From: an uncultured Luminiphilus sp.
Lineage (GTDB): Bacteria > Pseudomonadota > Gammaproteobacteria > Pseudomonadales > Halieaceae
NCBI GenBank assembly: GCA_938084055.1
Contig: CALKDK010000015.1
Span: 1-54,948, forward strand
Direction of reading: 5' to 3'
Length of the DNA stretch: 54,948 nt
This document shows, piece after piece, positions 36,324-45,224 of this stretch. The notes below the pieces were generated by a model. That model did no database searches. It worked only from the letters and a program-made list of their open reading frames with translations, and had not been told where the DNA came from. The translations under genes were made by a program, and so were the position numbers. The first letter of the stretch is position 1; each line of letters opens with the position of its first letter.

Positions 36324-37448
36324 TTACCCTTTTCTGTGCTGGGCAACATCAGCGGGCTGCACAACATCGCCCGTGTTATTACCAAACGCATTTCGTTGAT
36401 ACGTGATGACCGCCGCCATCTCGCTGTCGCTCAGCTGGTTGCCGAACGCCTGCATCGAGGTCCCAACCACCCCCTTGATACCAATATCGAGGTGGGTATT
36501 GAGGTCGCCAAGCGCCACTGCACTGCCGGCAATCGCCTTGCCCACGCCGCCTTCTCCCGCAGCGCCATGGCAAGCGACACACTGTCTGTTGTACACGGCC
36601 TCGCCCTCTGACATGAGCGCCTCAAGGCTCATTTCCATACCTACGGCAGCAAGCTCCGACACGGCCTCGTCTCGCTTGGCCGCCATCCAGCTATCGAACT
36701 CTTGTCGACTGACGGCATGCACGACAATGGGCATGAAGCCGTGGTAGGCGCCACAGAGCTCTGTGCACTGGCCTCGATAAATGCCTTCCTCGCTGACTTT
36801 CGACCAGGCTTCGTTGATGAACCCTGGAATGGCATCGCGCTTAACGGCTATCTCGGGCACCCACCAGGAGTGAATGACATCATTGGCAGTGACCAGAAAG
36901 CGGACCTTGGTATCAACCGGAATGACCAGCGGCTCGTCCACTTCCAGGAGGTAATGCTCTCCTTTGTCCTCCGTGTTGTAGATTGCTTCCTGGGGAGTGG
37001 CCAGGTTGGAAAAGAAGGCGACCGTCTCACCAGAGGTGTCGAGGTACTCATAGCGCCACTTCCACTGGTACCCCGTTATCAAAATATCCAGCTCTGCCTC
37101 GTCGTTGTCATAGACTTCCAGCAGGGTTGAGGTGGCGGGTACAGCCATTGCAACAAGAATCAGGAATGGCACCGCAGTCCATGCAATCTCGACCTTGGTA
37201 CTCTCGTGGAACTGTGATGGCACTACACCGCGGGACTTCCTGTGGTAAATGATCGAATAAAACATCACCCCAAAAACGAGCAGTCCAATGACCACACAAA
37301 TGATCAGGATCAGCATGTGCAGATCATAGATCTGGGCGCCAATCTCCGTCACGCCGGGAGACATATTCACCTGATTCTGGGCCAGCGCTAACGAGGGTAA
37401 CGTCGACAACGCTGCCCCGGCGGTAACCAAAGTTTTCTTGAACGACAT
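36324..37448 (-). CDS. coxB: Cytochrome c oxidase subunit II with fused cytochrome c domain (caa3 type)
   Basis: Electron-entry subunit. The 374-residue precursor has a signal peptide (MSFKKTLVTAGAALSTLPSLALA), two transmembrane helices (about residues 45-70 and 88-108), the CuA domain with GYQWKWRYEY and the ligand cluster QCTELCGAYHGFMPI (about residues 218-232), and a C-terminal heme c domain with CVACH near residue 296 and an axial Met in TSMQAFG. This makes the enzyme a caa3-type oxidase that can take electrons directly from small cytochromes or the bc1 complex. ATG at 37448 has GAGAGG upstream. It is the first gene of the oxidase operon. Confidence 0.96.
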   Translation of the reverse strand: MSFKKTLVTAGAALSTLPSLALAQNQVNMSPGVTEIGAQIYDLHMLILIICVVIGLLVFGVMFYSIIYHRKSRGVVPSQFHESTKVEIAWTAVPFLILVAMAVPATSTLLEVYDNDEAELDILITGYQWKWRYEYLDTSGETVAFFSNLATPQEAIYNTEDKGEHYLLEVDEPLVIPVDTKVRFLVTANDVIHSWWVPEIAVKRDAIPGFINEAWSKVSEEGIYRGQCTELCGAYHGFMPIVVHAVSRQEFDSWMAAKRDEAVSELAAVGMEMSLEALMSEGEAVYNRQCVACHGAAGEGGVGKAIAGSAVALGDLNTHLDIGIKGVVGTSMQAFGNQLSDSEMAAVITYQRNAFGNNTGDVVQPADVAQHRKG

Positions 37449-37792
37449 GTCAGCCTCTCCACGGTAACGTTGGGGCAACCCGCTGTATTGTTCGCCAGCC
37501 ACACAGCGCCTGAATCCGCGCCAGTTGCGGATGCCAGGAAGGTGTGGTGTTCCCCCAAAAAATGTTCGAGTAACCGGGTCGATCTCGCCGTTACCCTGCC
37601 TGCGCGGTACCGCCCTTTCCAAGGCCGCTACCCCAAGCGCCGCGAATTATAAACAAATGATGCGATAAACACAGGCCGCCCGGTGTTTTTCACTATCATT
37701 CACGGGAATGTGGAATTCCGGCGCTTCGCGGCGGCCTATGTCGTGGCCGGGGCAGCTGGTGGCTACTACATATGGACTGAGATGGCGGCCGG
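37449..37792. other. 344-base gene-free leader upstream of coxB
   Basis: No convincing protein gene or structured RNA is seen here. The region holds the promoter of the leftward oxidase operon and the 3' flank of the YheV-like gene. It contains a short AT-rich patch at about 37645-37675 in otherwise GC-rich DNA. The distance from the proposed -10 (37646-37651) to the coxB ATG is nearly 200 bases, so the oxidase message would have a long untranslated leader. Confidence 0.4.
37646..37651 (-). promoter_or_regulatory. Candidate -10 box of the cox operon
   Basis: A perfect TATAAT is read on the minus strand at 37651-37646 within TTTGTTTATAATTCGCG. The best -35 at 16-17 bases upstream (TGTGTT/CTGTGT) is poor, so an activator may be required. 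It is the only consensus -10 in the coxB upstream gap. Confidence 0.3.
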
Positions 37793-38068
37793 TCAGTCTT
37801 CTCCTTTCCCCACCTCCCCTGCGCCTTCGCCGATATCAATCAACCTGACAACATCTGCTGGGGTTTCCACTCTGCGGGCTGCGGCCCGGGACACCCGCGT
37901 CGCCACGGGTGCGGGGGTTTCCACGGGTCGCTCATCGCCAAAGCCGCAGTCGACACAGCGCCGCAGCGCGCCATCACCACTGACCATAAGCCGGTCCATA
38001 ACGCCGCACCGCGGACATACAGCTCCTGCGATAAAGCGACCCGGTGGGGGTGTTTGATTACCTGGCAT
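37793..38068 (-). CDS. YheV-like putative zinc-binding protein (DUF2387)
   Basis: A 91-residue small protein with the YheV/DUF2387 pattern: RFIAGAVCPRCGVMDRLM followed about 16 residues later by RRCVDCGFGDE, that is two C-X2-C pairs forming a zinc-ribbon-like knuckle in the N-terminal half. The C-terminal half is charged, alanine-rich and probably flexible. The ATG at 38068 is preferred to a TTG at 38083, which has no ribosome binding site. The gene stands alone between the cox operon and the divergent carbonic anhydrase gene. Molecular function is unknown. Confidence 0.85.
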   Translation of the reverse strand: MPGNQTPPPGRFIAGAVCPRCGVMDRLMVSGDGALRRCVDCGFGDERPVETPAPVATRVSRAAARRVETPADVVRLIDIGEGAGEVGKGED

Positions 38069-38091
38069 CCTGGGGTTTCCCAAATAATGTC

Positions 38092-38100
38092 TGTTATCTT
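38092..38100 (+). promoter_or_regulatory. Extended -10 candidate for the carbonic anhydrase gene
   Basis: TGTTATCTT fits TG-n-TATnnT. A start near 38107 would leave a 37-base leader before the ATG at 38144. No matching -35 is obvious. It lies in the 75-base gap between the divergent YheV-like and carbonic anhydrase genes. Confidence 0.25.
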
Positions 38101-38143
38101 ACCCCTGATTCATAGCACTTTTCGTACCGTGGGGGTAATAGAA

Positions 38144-38710
38144 ATGCGACGCGTTTCCTATCGTGCCGAAGACAATATACGGGAGTGGCGGACCAGCACC
38201 CCGCGTATCGGTGCCCGCGTCATGGTGGATCCCACCGCCGTAGTGCTTGGGGATATCTCCCTGGGCGACGACGTCAGCATCTGGGGTAACTGTTCCATCC
38301 GGGCCGATATGCACCGTATCAGTATTGGCACTGGCAGCAATATTCAGGACAACTCTGTCCTGCATATTACCCACGCCGGTCGCTTCAACCCAGAGGGATG
38401 CCCGCTGGTCATTGGTGAGAATGTAACGGTCGGGCATCGCGCAGTACTGCACGGGTGTGCTATTGGTGATCGCGTGCTCGTAGGTATGGGCGCCGTCGTC
38501 ATGGATGGCGCCGTCGTGGCCAACGAGGTTATGGTTGCCGCGGGCGCGCTTGTAACACCGGGAAAAATACTGGAAAGCGGCTGGCTTTATGGCGGCAGCC
38601 CGGCCAAAGCCATGCGCAAAATAACAGCCTCGGAACGGGACTTCCTGTCCTACAGCGCGGCAAACTACGTCCGCCTCAAGCAGCAGTACCTAGACGACAC
38701 CAGTGGCTAG
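38144..38710 (+). CDS. Gamma-class carbonic anhydrase family protein
   Basis: A 188-residue left-handed beta-helix protein of the YrdA/CaiE type. Hexapeptide repeats run through VMVDPTAVVLGDISLGDDVSIW and onwards. The three metal His residues are visible in VLHITHAG (about residue 68) and VGHRAVLHGC (about residues 93-100). A helix near the C-terminus (ITASERDFLSYSAANYVRLKQQYL in part) packs along the trimer. ATG at 38144 has GGGGG eight bases upstream and matches the usual family length; a longer reading to 38054 would overlap the divergent gene. Many relatives have little carbonic anhydrase activity, so the exact role is open. Confidence 0.92.
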   Translation: MRRVSYRAEDNIREWRTSTPRIGARVMVDPTAVVLGDISLGDDVSIWGNCSIRADMHRISIGTGSNIQDNSVLHITHAGRFNPEGCPLVIGENVTVGHRAVLHGCAIGDRVLVGMGAVVMDGAVVANEVMVAAGALVTPGKILESGWLYGGSPAKAMRKITASERDFLSYSAANYVRLKQQYLDDTSG

Positions 38711-38716
38711 TACGCC

Positions 38717-39586
38717 TTAGGACCGCGCCGTCAGGCCGGCGCGCAGATCACTGATTACCCGCTCAGTCGCAGGCCGCTGGCCCCGCCAGAGGTAGTAGCT
38801 TTCAGCGGCCTGTTCAACCAGCATACCCAGCCCATCAGCCACCGCCCAGGCGGCGCCTGCAGCAGACCACCGCATGAACGCGGTGGGCGCCGCTGCATAA
38901 ACAAGGTCATAACAGCAACAACGGGCGGATAGCTTGACCTCGGGTAGCTCGGGTAACGCATCGCTGAGGCTCGCGCTGGTGCCGTTGATAACCAGATCAA
39001 AGGTTTCACCCTCAACGCTCGAAAGGGCACCGGCCTGAACCGGTATTGGGCCGTCTCCGTGACGCTCCGCAAGGGCTGCTGCGCGGTCGGGAGTTCGATT
39101 GACGATGGTGAGTTCCGCCGGCCGCTCCCCCAGCAGTGGATGCAAAATGCCACGAACCGCACCGCCAGCACCAATGACCAGCGTTCGACGACCCTCAAGC
39201 TGCCAACCGAGGTTGGCCACCATGTCCCTGACCAGCCCCACACCATCGGTGTTGTCGGCATGAAGCCCCGTTTTCCGAGGTATCAGGCAATTGGCTGCAC
39301 CCGCTCGCGCGGCAGCGGGACTGGCTGTTTGTGACAGGGCATGGGCACGCTCTTTGAAAGGAACCGTGATGTTCAATCCTTGCCCGCCGCGCTGAAAAAA
39401 TGCCAGAACTTTGGCTTCAAAAGCATCGCTCTCTACCCGGACGGCTCGGTAAGTCAGGGTCTCACCCAGCTGCTCGGCAAAGGCCTTGTGGATTTGTGGT
39501 GATTTGGAATGTTTGATCGGGTTACCGAAAACCGCATAGGTATCACCACGATAAGCAGGTCCCTGCGGCTTGTCTTGGGCGGTCAA
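38717..39586 (-). CDS. aroE: Shikimate dehydrogenase
   Basis: NADPH-dependent reduction of 3-dehydroshikimate to shikimate in aromatic amino acid synthesis. The 289-residue product has the substrate-binding [14 protein letters not shown] (about residues 18-31), the catalytic Lys in [13 protein letters not shown], the Asp in ADNTDGVGL and the cofactor loop [12 protein letters not shown] followed by VNRTPDRA, which selects NADPH. Start is TTG at 39586: it is the only candidate, overlaps the hemF stop, and has GAGG seven bases upstream. It is the last gene of the leftward dprA-tsaC-hemF-aroE group and ends six bases from the opposing carbonic anhydrase. Confidence 0.95.
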   Translation of the reverse strand: MTAQDKPQGPAYRGDTYAVFGNPIKHSKSPQIHKAFAEQLGETLTYRAVRVESDAFEAKVLAFFQRGGQGLNITVPFKERAHALSQTASPAAARAGAANCLIPRKTGLHADNTDGVGLVRDMVANLGWQLEGRRTLVIGAGGAVRGILHPLLGERPAELTIVNRTPDRAAALAERHGDGPIPVQAGALSSVEGETFDLVINGTSASLSDALPELPEVKLSARCCCYDLVYAAAPTAFMRWSAAGAAWAVADGLGMLVEQAAESYYLWRGQRPATERVISDLRAGLTARS

Positions 39587-40509
39587 CGTGGCGCCTCACC
39601 AGCGGCGGTGCTCAACCAGTCACGGTGTTGCAAGTAATAGTCGGTCAGATCTGCCTCTGGCGTACCCGGCTCAGCGTTGTAACCATACTCCCAGCGAACC
39701 AGTGGTGGAAGGGACATGAGGATAGATTCTGTGCGGCCATTGGACTGCAGGCCAAACAGGGTTCCACGGTCATAAACGAGGTTAAATTCAACATACCGCC
39801 CCCGCCGGTAGAGCTGCCATTGGCGCTCCCGTTCACCCCAGGCCATGTCCTTGCGGCGCTCGACAATGGGGAGATAGCCCTCCAGAAAATGGTCACCCAC
39901 ACTGCGCATGAATGCGAAGGTTGTATCAAAACCCCACTCATTCAAATCATCAAAAAACAAACCGCCAACCCCCCTCGGCTCGTTGCGATGTTTGAGAAGA
40001 AAATACTCGTCACACCAGGCTTTAAACCTCGGATAAACCTCTGGCCCAAACGGCTCACACGCGCGCCGGGCAGTCTGGTGCCACTGCAGGGCATCGTCGA
40101 AAAACCCATAGTAAGGCGTCAGGTCAAACCCCCCTCCCATCCACCATATGGGCTCCTCGCCCGGCGCCTCTGCTACAAACAGACGCACGTTGGCATGCGC
40201 CGTTGGAACATAGGGGTTGCGTGGATGCATGACCAGGGATACGCCCATAGCCTGAAAGCTGCGGCCCGCCAGCTGTGGTCGGACTGCCGTGGCCGAGCCC
40301 GGCAAACTTGCGCCCATAACATGGGAAAAATTCACCCCGGCTTTTTCAAAGACATCACCCTCAGCAAGCACCCGGCTGATACCGCCCCCCCCCTCGGGAC
40401 GATCCCAGGACTCCTCCTGAAAGACCGCCAAACCATCCACGCCCTCAAGCCCTGCGCAGATCGACGACTGTAAGTCTTTCAGATATTGCTCAACTGCTGC
40501 GCTGTCCAT
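39583..40509 (-). CDS. hemF: Aerobic coproporphyrinogen III oxidase
   Basis: Oxygen-dependent decarboxylation of coproporphyrinogen III to protoporphyrinogen IX in heme synthesis. The 308-residue protein shows the family blocks [22 protein letters not shown] in part, [15 protein letters not shown] (conserved His), [15 protein letters not shown] and [25 protein letters not shown] in part. ATG at 40509 is fixed by GGGAG five bases upstream; a longer reading overlaps tsaC. It supplies heme for the many cytochromes encoded in this window, and its need for O2 agrees with an aerobic lifestyle. Confidence 0.96.
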   Translation of the reverse strand: MDSAAVEQYLKDLQSSICAGLEGVDGLAVFQEESWDRPEGGGGISRVLAEGDVFEKAGVNFSHVMGASLPGSATAVRPQLAGRSFQAMGVSLVMHPRNPYVPTAHANVRLFVAEAPGEEPIWWMGGGFDLTPYYGFFDDALQWHQTARRACEPFGPEVYPRFKAWCDEYFLLKHRNEPRGVGGLFFDDLNEWGFDTTFAFMRSVGDHFLEGYLPIVERRKDMAWGERERQWQLYRRGRYVEFNLVYDRGTLFGLQSNGRTESILMSLPPLVRWEYGYNAEPGTPEADLTDYYLQHRDWLSTAAGEAPR

Positions 40510-40570
40510 GGTAACTCCCGTTGATCGTCCAATTGCTGCGCCCGGTGACCCGTTAACACAAGGACGTCGA

Positions 40571-41128
40571 TCAAGCCCGCAGTACCTCGCCGGTGCCCAG
40601 CCGACGTATTGTCGATGGTTTGGCCGCGGCGTCAACCGAGCCGTGAGCACGGGGCAGGGCCGCTCCGAAGTAGCGAACAACCTGAAACCCATGCCGGGCC
40701 GGTTGTGCGCCTGCGGGGTTCGCTGACGTCGATACCAGGGGCCTGCCCAGAGCCCGACTCAAAGCCCGTAACGCAGGTGCTCTGGAGACCCTGACGGCAA
40801 CCTCTTCACTGTCACCCGTTATCCAGGAGGGAAAGACGCCCCGGTTGGGCAGCAGCCAGGTATTGGCACCGGGCCAACTCATTTCCAGTTCGGCCCGCAG
40901 GCCCGCCTCCAATGGTGTGAGCAGTGGCTCCAGCATCGCCACGTCTCCGGCCACCACGATCACGCCTTTGGCAACGGGGCGGCCCTTCATGGCCAATAAC
41001 GTTTGCACCGCCGCTTCAGAAAAAGGATCGCAACTGAGTCCCCAGACCGCCTCGGCCGGGCAGGCGACCACGCCGTCATCCTCGATATGATGAACCAGTC
41101 CTGTTCTGCGAAATTCTGAAAATATCAC
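40571..41128 (-). CDS. tsaC: Threonylcarbamoyl-AMP synthase
   Basis: YrdC/Sua5-like enzyme making the threonylcarbamoyl-AMP used for the t6A modification of ANN-decoding tRNAs. The 185-residue product is the short TsaC form without the Sua5 C-terminal domain. Seen are [17 protein letters not shown] (about residues 19-35), the K-R motif in [28 protein letters not shown] and [15 protein letters not shown]. Start is GTG at 41128, overlapping the dprA stop as GTGA. The neighbours dprA, hemF and aroE are the same as in Pseudomonas. Confidence 0.95.
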   Translation of the reverse strand: MIFSEFRRTGLVHHIEDDGVVACPAEAVWGLSCDPFSEAAVQTLLAMKGRPVAKGVIVVAGDVAMLEPLLTPLEAGLRAELEMSWPGANTWLLPNRGVFPSWITGDSEEVAVRVSRAPALRALSRALGRPLVSTSANPAGAQPARHGFQVVRYFGAALPRAHGSVDAAAKPSTIRRLGTGEVLRA

Positions 41129-42273
41129 TGTTTTCTCAGCGCCCTTAACCCGGCGTGAGTCTGCTCCACATAGCCGGCAAGCTCAAGACGCGACACTACG
41201 GCCAGCAGATCACCGCCCGAGAGCCCGGTTTCAGCCACAAGGGTTGCCAGGTCCATCTCACCATCCCCCAACAACCGTAAAAGGCCTGCCTCCTTTGGCC
41301 CAAGGTGGTGATTCGTAACGGTGGCGGGAGCGCTGACCTCCCGTTCGGCGTTATCCTGAAGCACCGCCCAGCCTTTTAGGTTTACGCCCAGGTGTTCAAT
41401 TAAGCGGGCCGGCGTGTTGATGATGTGTGCGCCCTCGGACAGCAGATAGAGGCACCCCGCGCCATTCTTGTGAAACAGTGACCACGGTGCCGCAAACACC
41501 TCGCGTCCCTGCTGGACGGCCGCGGTTGCAGTAATCAATGAACCACTGGGGCGCCCCGCCTCAATCACCACGGTTGCCAGGCATAGACCCGCCAAGGTGT
41601 GATTGCGCCGCGGGAAGTGCCAGCGATGGGGCGATGCGCCCGGGCAAAACTCAGTCAGTAGCGCGCCCTGCGCCTGAATTTCCTGCGCCAAACTCCTGTG
41701 GTTGGCTGGGTAGATCCGATCCAGGCCAGTTGCCATGACTGCCAGTGTCTGGCCCCCGCTGCGCAATGCACCGCGGTGGGCGGCGGCATCAATACCCCTT
41801 GCCAGCCCGCTGACCACCAGAAATCCTGCGGCCGCAAGCTCATAGGCCACCTGCTCAGCAAGCCGGAGTCCGTCTCTTGATGGCCGCCGGGTTCCCACGA
41901 TCGCGATGGCTGGCCGCCTCAGACACGAGGAATCCCCAGAGACAAAAAGAGCCAGGGGCGCATCGGGGACCTCCGCCAGCAACGCAGGATAGTGTGGCAT
42001 CCCGTCAGCAGCGGCCATACGCTCGCCCAGATGGATGAGCGTGCCTGAAACTTCCGACCGGGCCTGTGTTTCCCATAGCGCTGCACCAGGGCAGAGTAGC
42101 CGTCGCAGCTCCGCAATGGGCATGTCCTCTCGCGCCCGGCTGTTCAGCAGCATAGGAGGCGTCAGGCCGCCAAGCAGAATTTCAGATTTGGTTTTCCTGT
42201 CGATCTGGTCGGTTGCCAGAAACTGGAACCAAAGGGCATCCGCCCGGGTATTCAGCGCCAGCTTGTGGGGCAT
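41125..42273 (-). CDS. dprA: DNA-processing protein DprA
   Basis: Binds incoming single-stranded DNA during transformation and loads RecA. The 382-residue product has a helical N-terminal region, the Rossmann-like DprA core with AIVGTRRPSRDGLRLAEQVAYELA in part (about residues 130-150), VVSGLARGIDAAAHRGAL and the SLITATAAVQQGREVFAAP motif, and a C-terminal winged helix (about residues 310-375). ATG at 42273 has AGGAAG a few bases upstream. It lies between the LysM gene and tsaC. Its presence is compatible with natural competence but does not prove it. Confidence 0.95.
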   Translation of the reverse strand: MPHKLALNTRADALWFQFLATDQIDRKTKSEILLGGLTPPMLLNSRAREDMPIAELRRLLCPGAALWETQARSEVSGTLIHLGERMAAADGMPHYPALLAEVPDAPLALFVSGDSSCLRRPAIAIVGTRRPSRDGLRLAEQVAYELAAAGFLVVSGLARGIDAAAHRGALRSGGQTLAVMATGLDRIYPANHRSLAQEIQAQGALLTEFCPGASPHRWHFPRRNHTLAGLCLATVVIEAGRPSGSLITATAAVQQGREVFAAPWSLFHKNGAGCLYLLSEGAHIINTPARLIEHLGVNLKGWAVLQDNAEREVSAPATVTNHHLGPKEAGLLRLLGDGEMDLATLVAETGLSGGDLLAVVSRLELAGYVEQTHAGLRALRKQ

Positions 42274-42355
42274 AGTGCTCTTCCTTGAGCTCGACCTATC
42301 GGGCAATCCTACTGGCTGGCAAGTGCGGACCCTGCTGCCCACATACCTGGGTTAC

Positions 42356-43462
42356 TCAGGGGTTCATAACCTTGTCACCCACCGAAAGGGGCCGGGTCGC
42401 CGTCAGTACCAAGCCGTAGCTGGCTTTTTCGTAGACCGAAAACAACATCAATACACCAGCACGCACGTCAGGCAGTGACACCATCTCGTTTTTCAATGGG
42501 TCTTTAACCACCTCACCCGTTTGGTAAATCGCAAGCACATCGCCCAACTCAAGACCCTCACGCGCACCGCGATTCACAGTGACGATGTTCATTGGCCCGA
42601 CTTGAGTTACGCCTGATGTAACCGCCACCATGTAGCCATTCTCAACCTCGACATCGGGTGCCTTGGGCTGGAAAAAGGCGTCTAGGATACCCTCCTCGAG
42701 GGGAATCAACCGGTCTCGGATGCGAATTTCCTCGGTCATCCGGGTAACTTCAAACTCTTTGACGGCCTCTGGTGTCAGGCTGGCCTCCTCCCCGGGAAGC
42801 AGGGAGGCAGTCCCTATATCAATGGCCGTAATGCCCAGTACTTCCTGCGTGATCGGATCCACGATCTGACTGCCCTCCCGGATAATCCCAAAAACGCGGT
42901 CCTCTGGATCGATGGGGCCCCGAACGTAAATACGATCGCCCAAGCCACTGATGATGCGTTTGGCATCCCCCGCAATTACGTAGGCCAAGGAGCCAAGCAA
43001 CCCGGGCTCCAACACGCGATTGGCACGCAGAAAGGGATCAATTTGGTCACGAGGTATGGGCGGTATAGCCGTGTCCAGTGCTTCGCTGCGCACACTTGGG
43101 GACAGTTTTACATCGCCGCGACTGGCAAGGCCCAGGCGCGGTCGTCCGTCCTCCCAACGCAGGGAGAGTACGTCTCCCGGGTAAATCAGGTGGGGATTAT
43201 CAATCTGCGGGTTACTATCCCACAACTCGGGCCAACGCCATGGCTCTTCGAGGTATATGCCGCTGATATCCCATAGGGTGTCTCCCCGCTTTACCACATA
43301 GGTGAGCGGGACATCGTTTTTAAGCTGCACGGTATCCGCGCGCTGTGCCTCAACGGCCGCTGGTGCCAACATCAGCCAGGCACACAACGTCACGCACAAC
43401 CATAGCGCGGTAAACACCACCCTATCCTGTCTCTCCGACCTGCAAGCAGAACGCCTCACCAT
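42356..43462 (-). CDS. LysM domain protein, probably periplasmic
   Basis: A 368-residue exported protein. After a basic N-terminus and a hydrophobic signal (about residues 18-40, ending A-V-E-A-Q) comes a LysM peptidoglycan-binding domain (about 50-100): YVVKRGDTLWDISGIYL and NPHLIYPGDVLSL. The remaining 260 residues are of unknown fold, with a repeated strand-rich SAF-like pattern such as RGAREGLELGDVLAIYQ. ATG at 43462 is set by GAGGAG four bases before it. It is divergent from def and upstream of dprA, an arrangement conserved in Pseudomonas. A role in cell wall maintenance or division is inferred from LysM only. Confidence 0.9.
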   Translation of the reverse strand: MVRRSACRSERQDRVVFTALWLCVTLCAWLMLAPAAVEAQRADTVQLKNDVPLTYVVKRGDTLWDISGIYLEEPWRWPELWDSNPQIDNPHLIYPGDVLSLRWEDGRPRLGLASRGDVKLSPSVRSEALDTAIPPIPRDQIDPFLRANRVLEPGLLGSLAYVIAGDAKRIISGLGDRIYVRGPIDPEDRVFGIIREGSQIVDPITQEVLGITAIDIGTASLLPGEEASLTPEAVKEFEVTRMTEEIRIRDRLIPLEEGILDAFFQPKAPDVEVENGYMVAVTSGVTQVGPMNIVTVNRGAREGLELGDVLAIYQTGEVVKDPLKNEMVSLPDVRAGVLMLFSVYEKASYGLVLTATRPLSVGDKVMNP

Positions 43463-43653
43463 CAAGCTCCTCTTTTCATGCGCCGTATGCCATCCCTGAC
43501 CAACCCTGTCTGGCCGCCCTAAACCCACAGCGCTAACCCCTTGCCCATATTCACTCTCCGGAGTCTAAGGGACGCTGCCCGCGCATCGGGCACTCCAACT
43601 TCGTCATCGCACCCTTCACGCCGCCTACCGCGACGCCATGCGCGCGCAGGCGT

Positions 43654-43659
43654 TATAAT
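43654..43659 (+). promoter_or_regulatory. Candidate -10 box of the def-fmt-rsmB operon
   Basis: A perfect TATAAT lies in the 286-base gap between the divergent LysM and def genes. Transcription would start near 43666, giving a leader of about 83 bases. The -35 at 17 bases (CGACGC) is poor. The rest of the gap shows no gene or clear RNA structure. Confidence 0.3.
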
Positions 43660-43748
43660 CTCAGTTTGATCTGCCCAATGCGCGCTGGCAAGCGCAAATG
43701 CTGCCACCTTATACCGTTCCAGGCCACCCCGGAGCCCCAGACCAAACC

Positions 43749-44255
43749 ATGGCAATACTTTCGATTCTAGAATTTCCAGATCCACGACTGAGAACCATTG
43801 CTAGCCCGGTAGCAACCGTCGATCACCGCATTCATCGATTAATCGATGACATGCTGGAAACCATGTACGACGCTCCGGGGATTGGCCTTGCCGCCACGCA
43901 GGTAGATGTGCACGAACGTATCGTTGTCATTGATGTTTCAGAGCGGCGTGACGAACCGAGAGTATTTATCAATCCAGAAATCGAAGTTTTGGACACTGAC
44001 CTTGGCGAGTACGATGAGGGCTGCCTCTCGGTGCCCGGATTTTACGAAACCATACACAGACCACAGCGCGTTCAGGTCACCGCAATGGACAGGAATGGCA
44101 AATCCTATTCAGAGGAACTCGATGGTCTGCTGGCCATTTGCTTACAGCATGAAATTGACCACCTTGAGGGGAAGCTCTTTGTCGATTACTTATCCCCCCT
44201 CAAACGCCAGCGGATCCGCAGCAAGCTGGAAAAAGCCCACCGGCAGCGCGACTAG
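43749..44255 (+). CDS. def: Peptide deformylase
   Basis: Removes the formyl group from the N-terminal Met of new proteins. The 168-residue metalloenzyme has motif 1 GIGLAATQ (about residue 44), motif 2 EGCLSVPG (Cys metal ligand) and motif 3 QHEIDHLEG (two His ligands and the catalytic Glu). Length is typical of the type I form. ATG at 43749 ([15 protein letters not shown]) matches the usual family N-terminus; its ribosome binding site is weak. It precedes fmt by three bases: the enzymes that add and remove formyl groups are made together. Confidence 0.97.
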   Translation: MAILSILEFPDPRLRTIASPVATVDHRIHRLIDDMLETMYDAPGIGLAATQVDVHERIVVIDVSERRDEPRVFINPEIEVLDTDLGEYDEGCLSVPGFYETIHRPQRVQVTAMDRNGKSYSEELDGLLAICLQHEIDHLEGKLFVDYLSPLKRQRIRSKLEKAHRQRD

Positions 44256-44258
44256 AAC

Positions 44259-45224
44259 ATGGGCATCCCAAAACGGATAATTTTTGCCGGCACCCCGGAA
44301 TTTGCCGCGCACCATCTTGATGCACTACTGGCAGCTGGCCACACCGCCTGCGCCGTACTCACCCAGCCCGACCGGCCAGCGGGCCGGGGCAAGCGCCTGC
44401 AGCCCTCTGCTGTTAAAGAGCGCGCACTCGCCGCTGGTCTGAACGTTCTGCAGCCCAGCTCATTGCGCAGTACTGAGGTACACGAGCAGCTGGCAGCCCT
44501 TGAGGCAGACGTCATGGTCGTCGTCGCCTACGGACTCCTGTTGCCGCAGTCTGTGCTGGATATACCGCGTTACGGCTGCCTCAATGTCCACGCGTCGCTG
44601 CTGCCCCGATGGCGCGGCGCAGCGCCCATCCAGCGCGCGATTGCGGCGGGAGACGCCGAGAGTGGCGTCACGATCATGCAGATGGAGGCGGGGCTGGATA
44701 CCGGCGCCATGCTGAAAAAGGCCACACTCGCCCTCGACCCCGGAGAGACCGCCGGCACGCTGGAACATCGATTGACCCAGGTGGGACCCGTGGCGCTGCT
44801 GTCTGTGCTGTCCGATTTACCCGGGCACCTGGCAGCAGCTGAGAAACAACTCGACGCGAAAGCATCCTATGCAGCCAAGATCACCAAGTCAGAATGCCAA
44901 CTGGACTGGCAAAGGGATGCGTCATCCCTCAGTCGACAAATTCGTGCCTTCAACCCAGCCCCTGTCTGCTTCAGTTTCCTTGGTAATGCGCGGGTAAAGC
45001 TCTGGTATGCCGTGGAGGCCACACAGCCCAGCGCTGGGGTGCCCGGGCAGATTCTCGACGCCACTGCACAGGGCGTCACAGTCGCCTGTGGCACCGGTGC
45101 TCTGTGCGTAACACAGCTTCAATTCCCGGGATCTCGACCCCTGCCGGCCGCCGAACTTTTACACGGTCGGCCCTCAGCACTGGCGCCGGGCCAGCTCTTC
45201 TCCTCCCTAGACTCAGGGCCATGA
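44259..45224 (+). CDS. fmt: Methionyl-tRNA formyltransferase
   Basis: Formylates initiator Met-tRNA with 10-formyltetrahydrofolate. The 321-residue protein has the N-terminal RIIFAGTPEFAAHHL, the catalytic region NVHASLLPRWRGAAPIQRAI (Asn, His; about residues 108-127), the downstream Asp in MEAGLDTGAML, and a C-terminal OB-like domain from about residue 205. Its TGA overlaps the ATG of rsmB (ATGA), so the two are coupled. Confidence 0.97.
   Translation: MGIPKRIIFAGTPEFAAHHLDALLAAGHTACAVLTQPDRPAGRGKRLQPSAVKERALAAGLNVLQPSSLRSTEVHEQLAALEADVMVVVAYGLLLPQSVLDIPRYGCLNVHASLLPRWRGAAPIQRAIAAGDAESGVTIMQMEAGLDTGAMLKKATLALDPGETAGTLEHRLTQVGPVALLSVLSDLPGHLAAAEKQLDAKASYAAKITKSECQLDWQRDASSLSRQIRAFNPAPVCFSFLGNARVKLWYAVEATQPSAGVPGQILDATAQGVTVACGTGALCVTQLQFPGSRPLPAAELLHGRPSALAPGQLFSSLDSGP

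Noticed and set aside
37683..38057. Rightward open frame of 124 codons near the YheV-like gene
   Set aside because: The opposite strand has the conserved paired cysteines of the YheV family; the rightward translation is low-complexity Ser/Pro/Thr.
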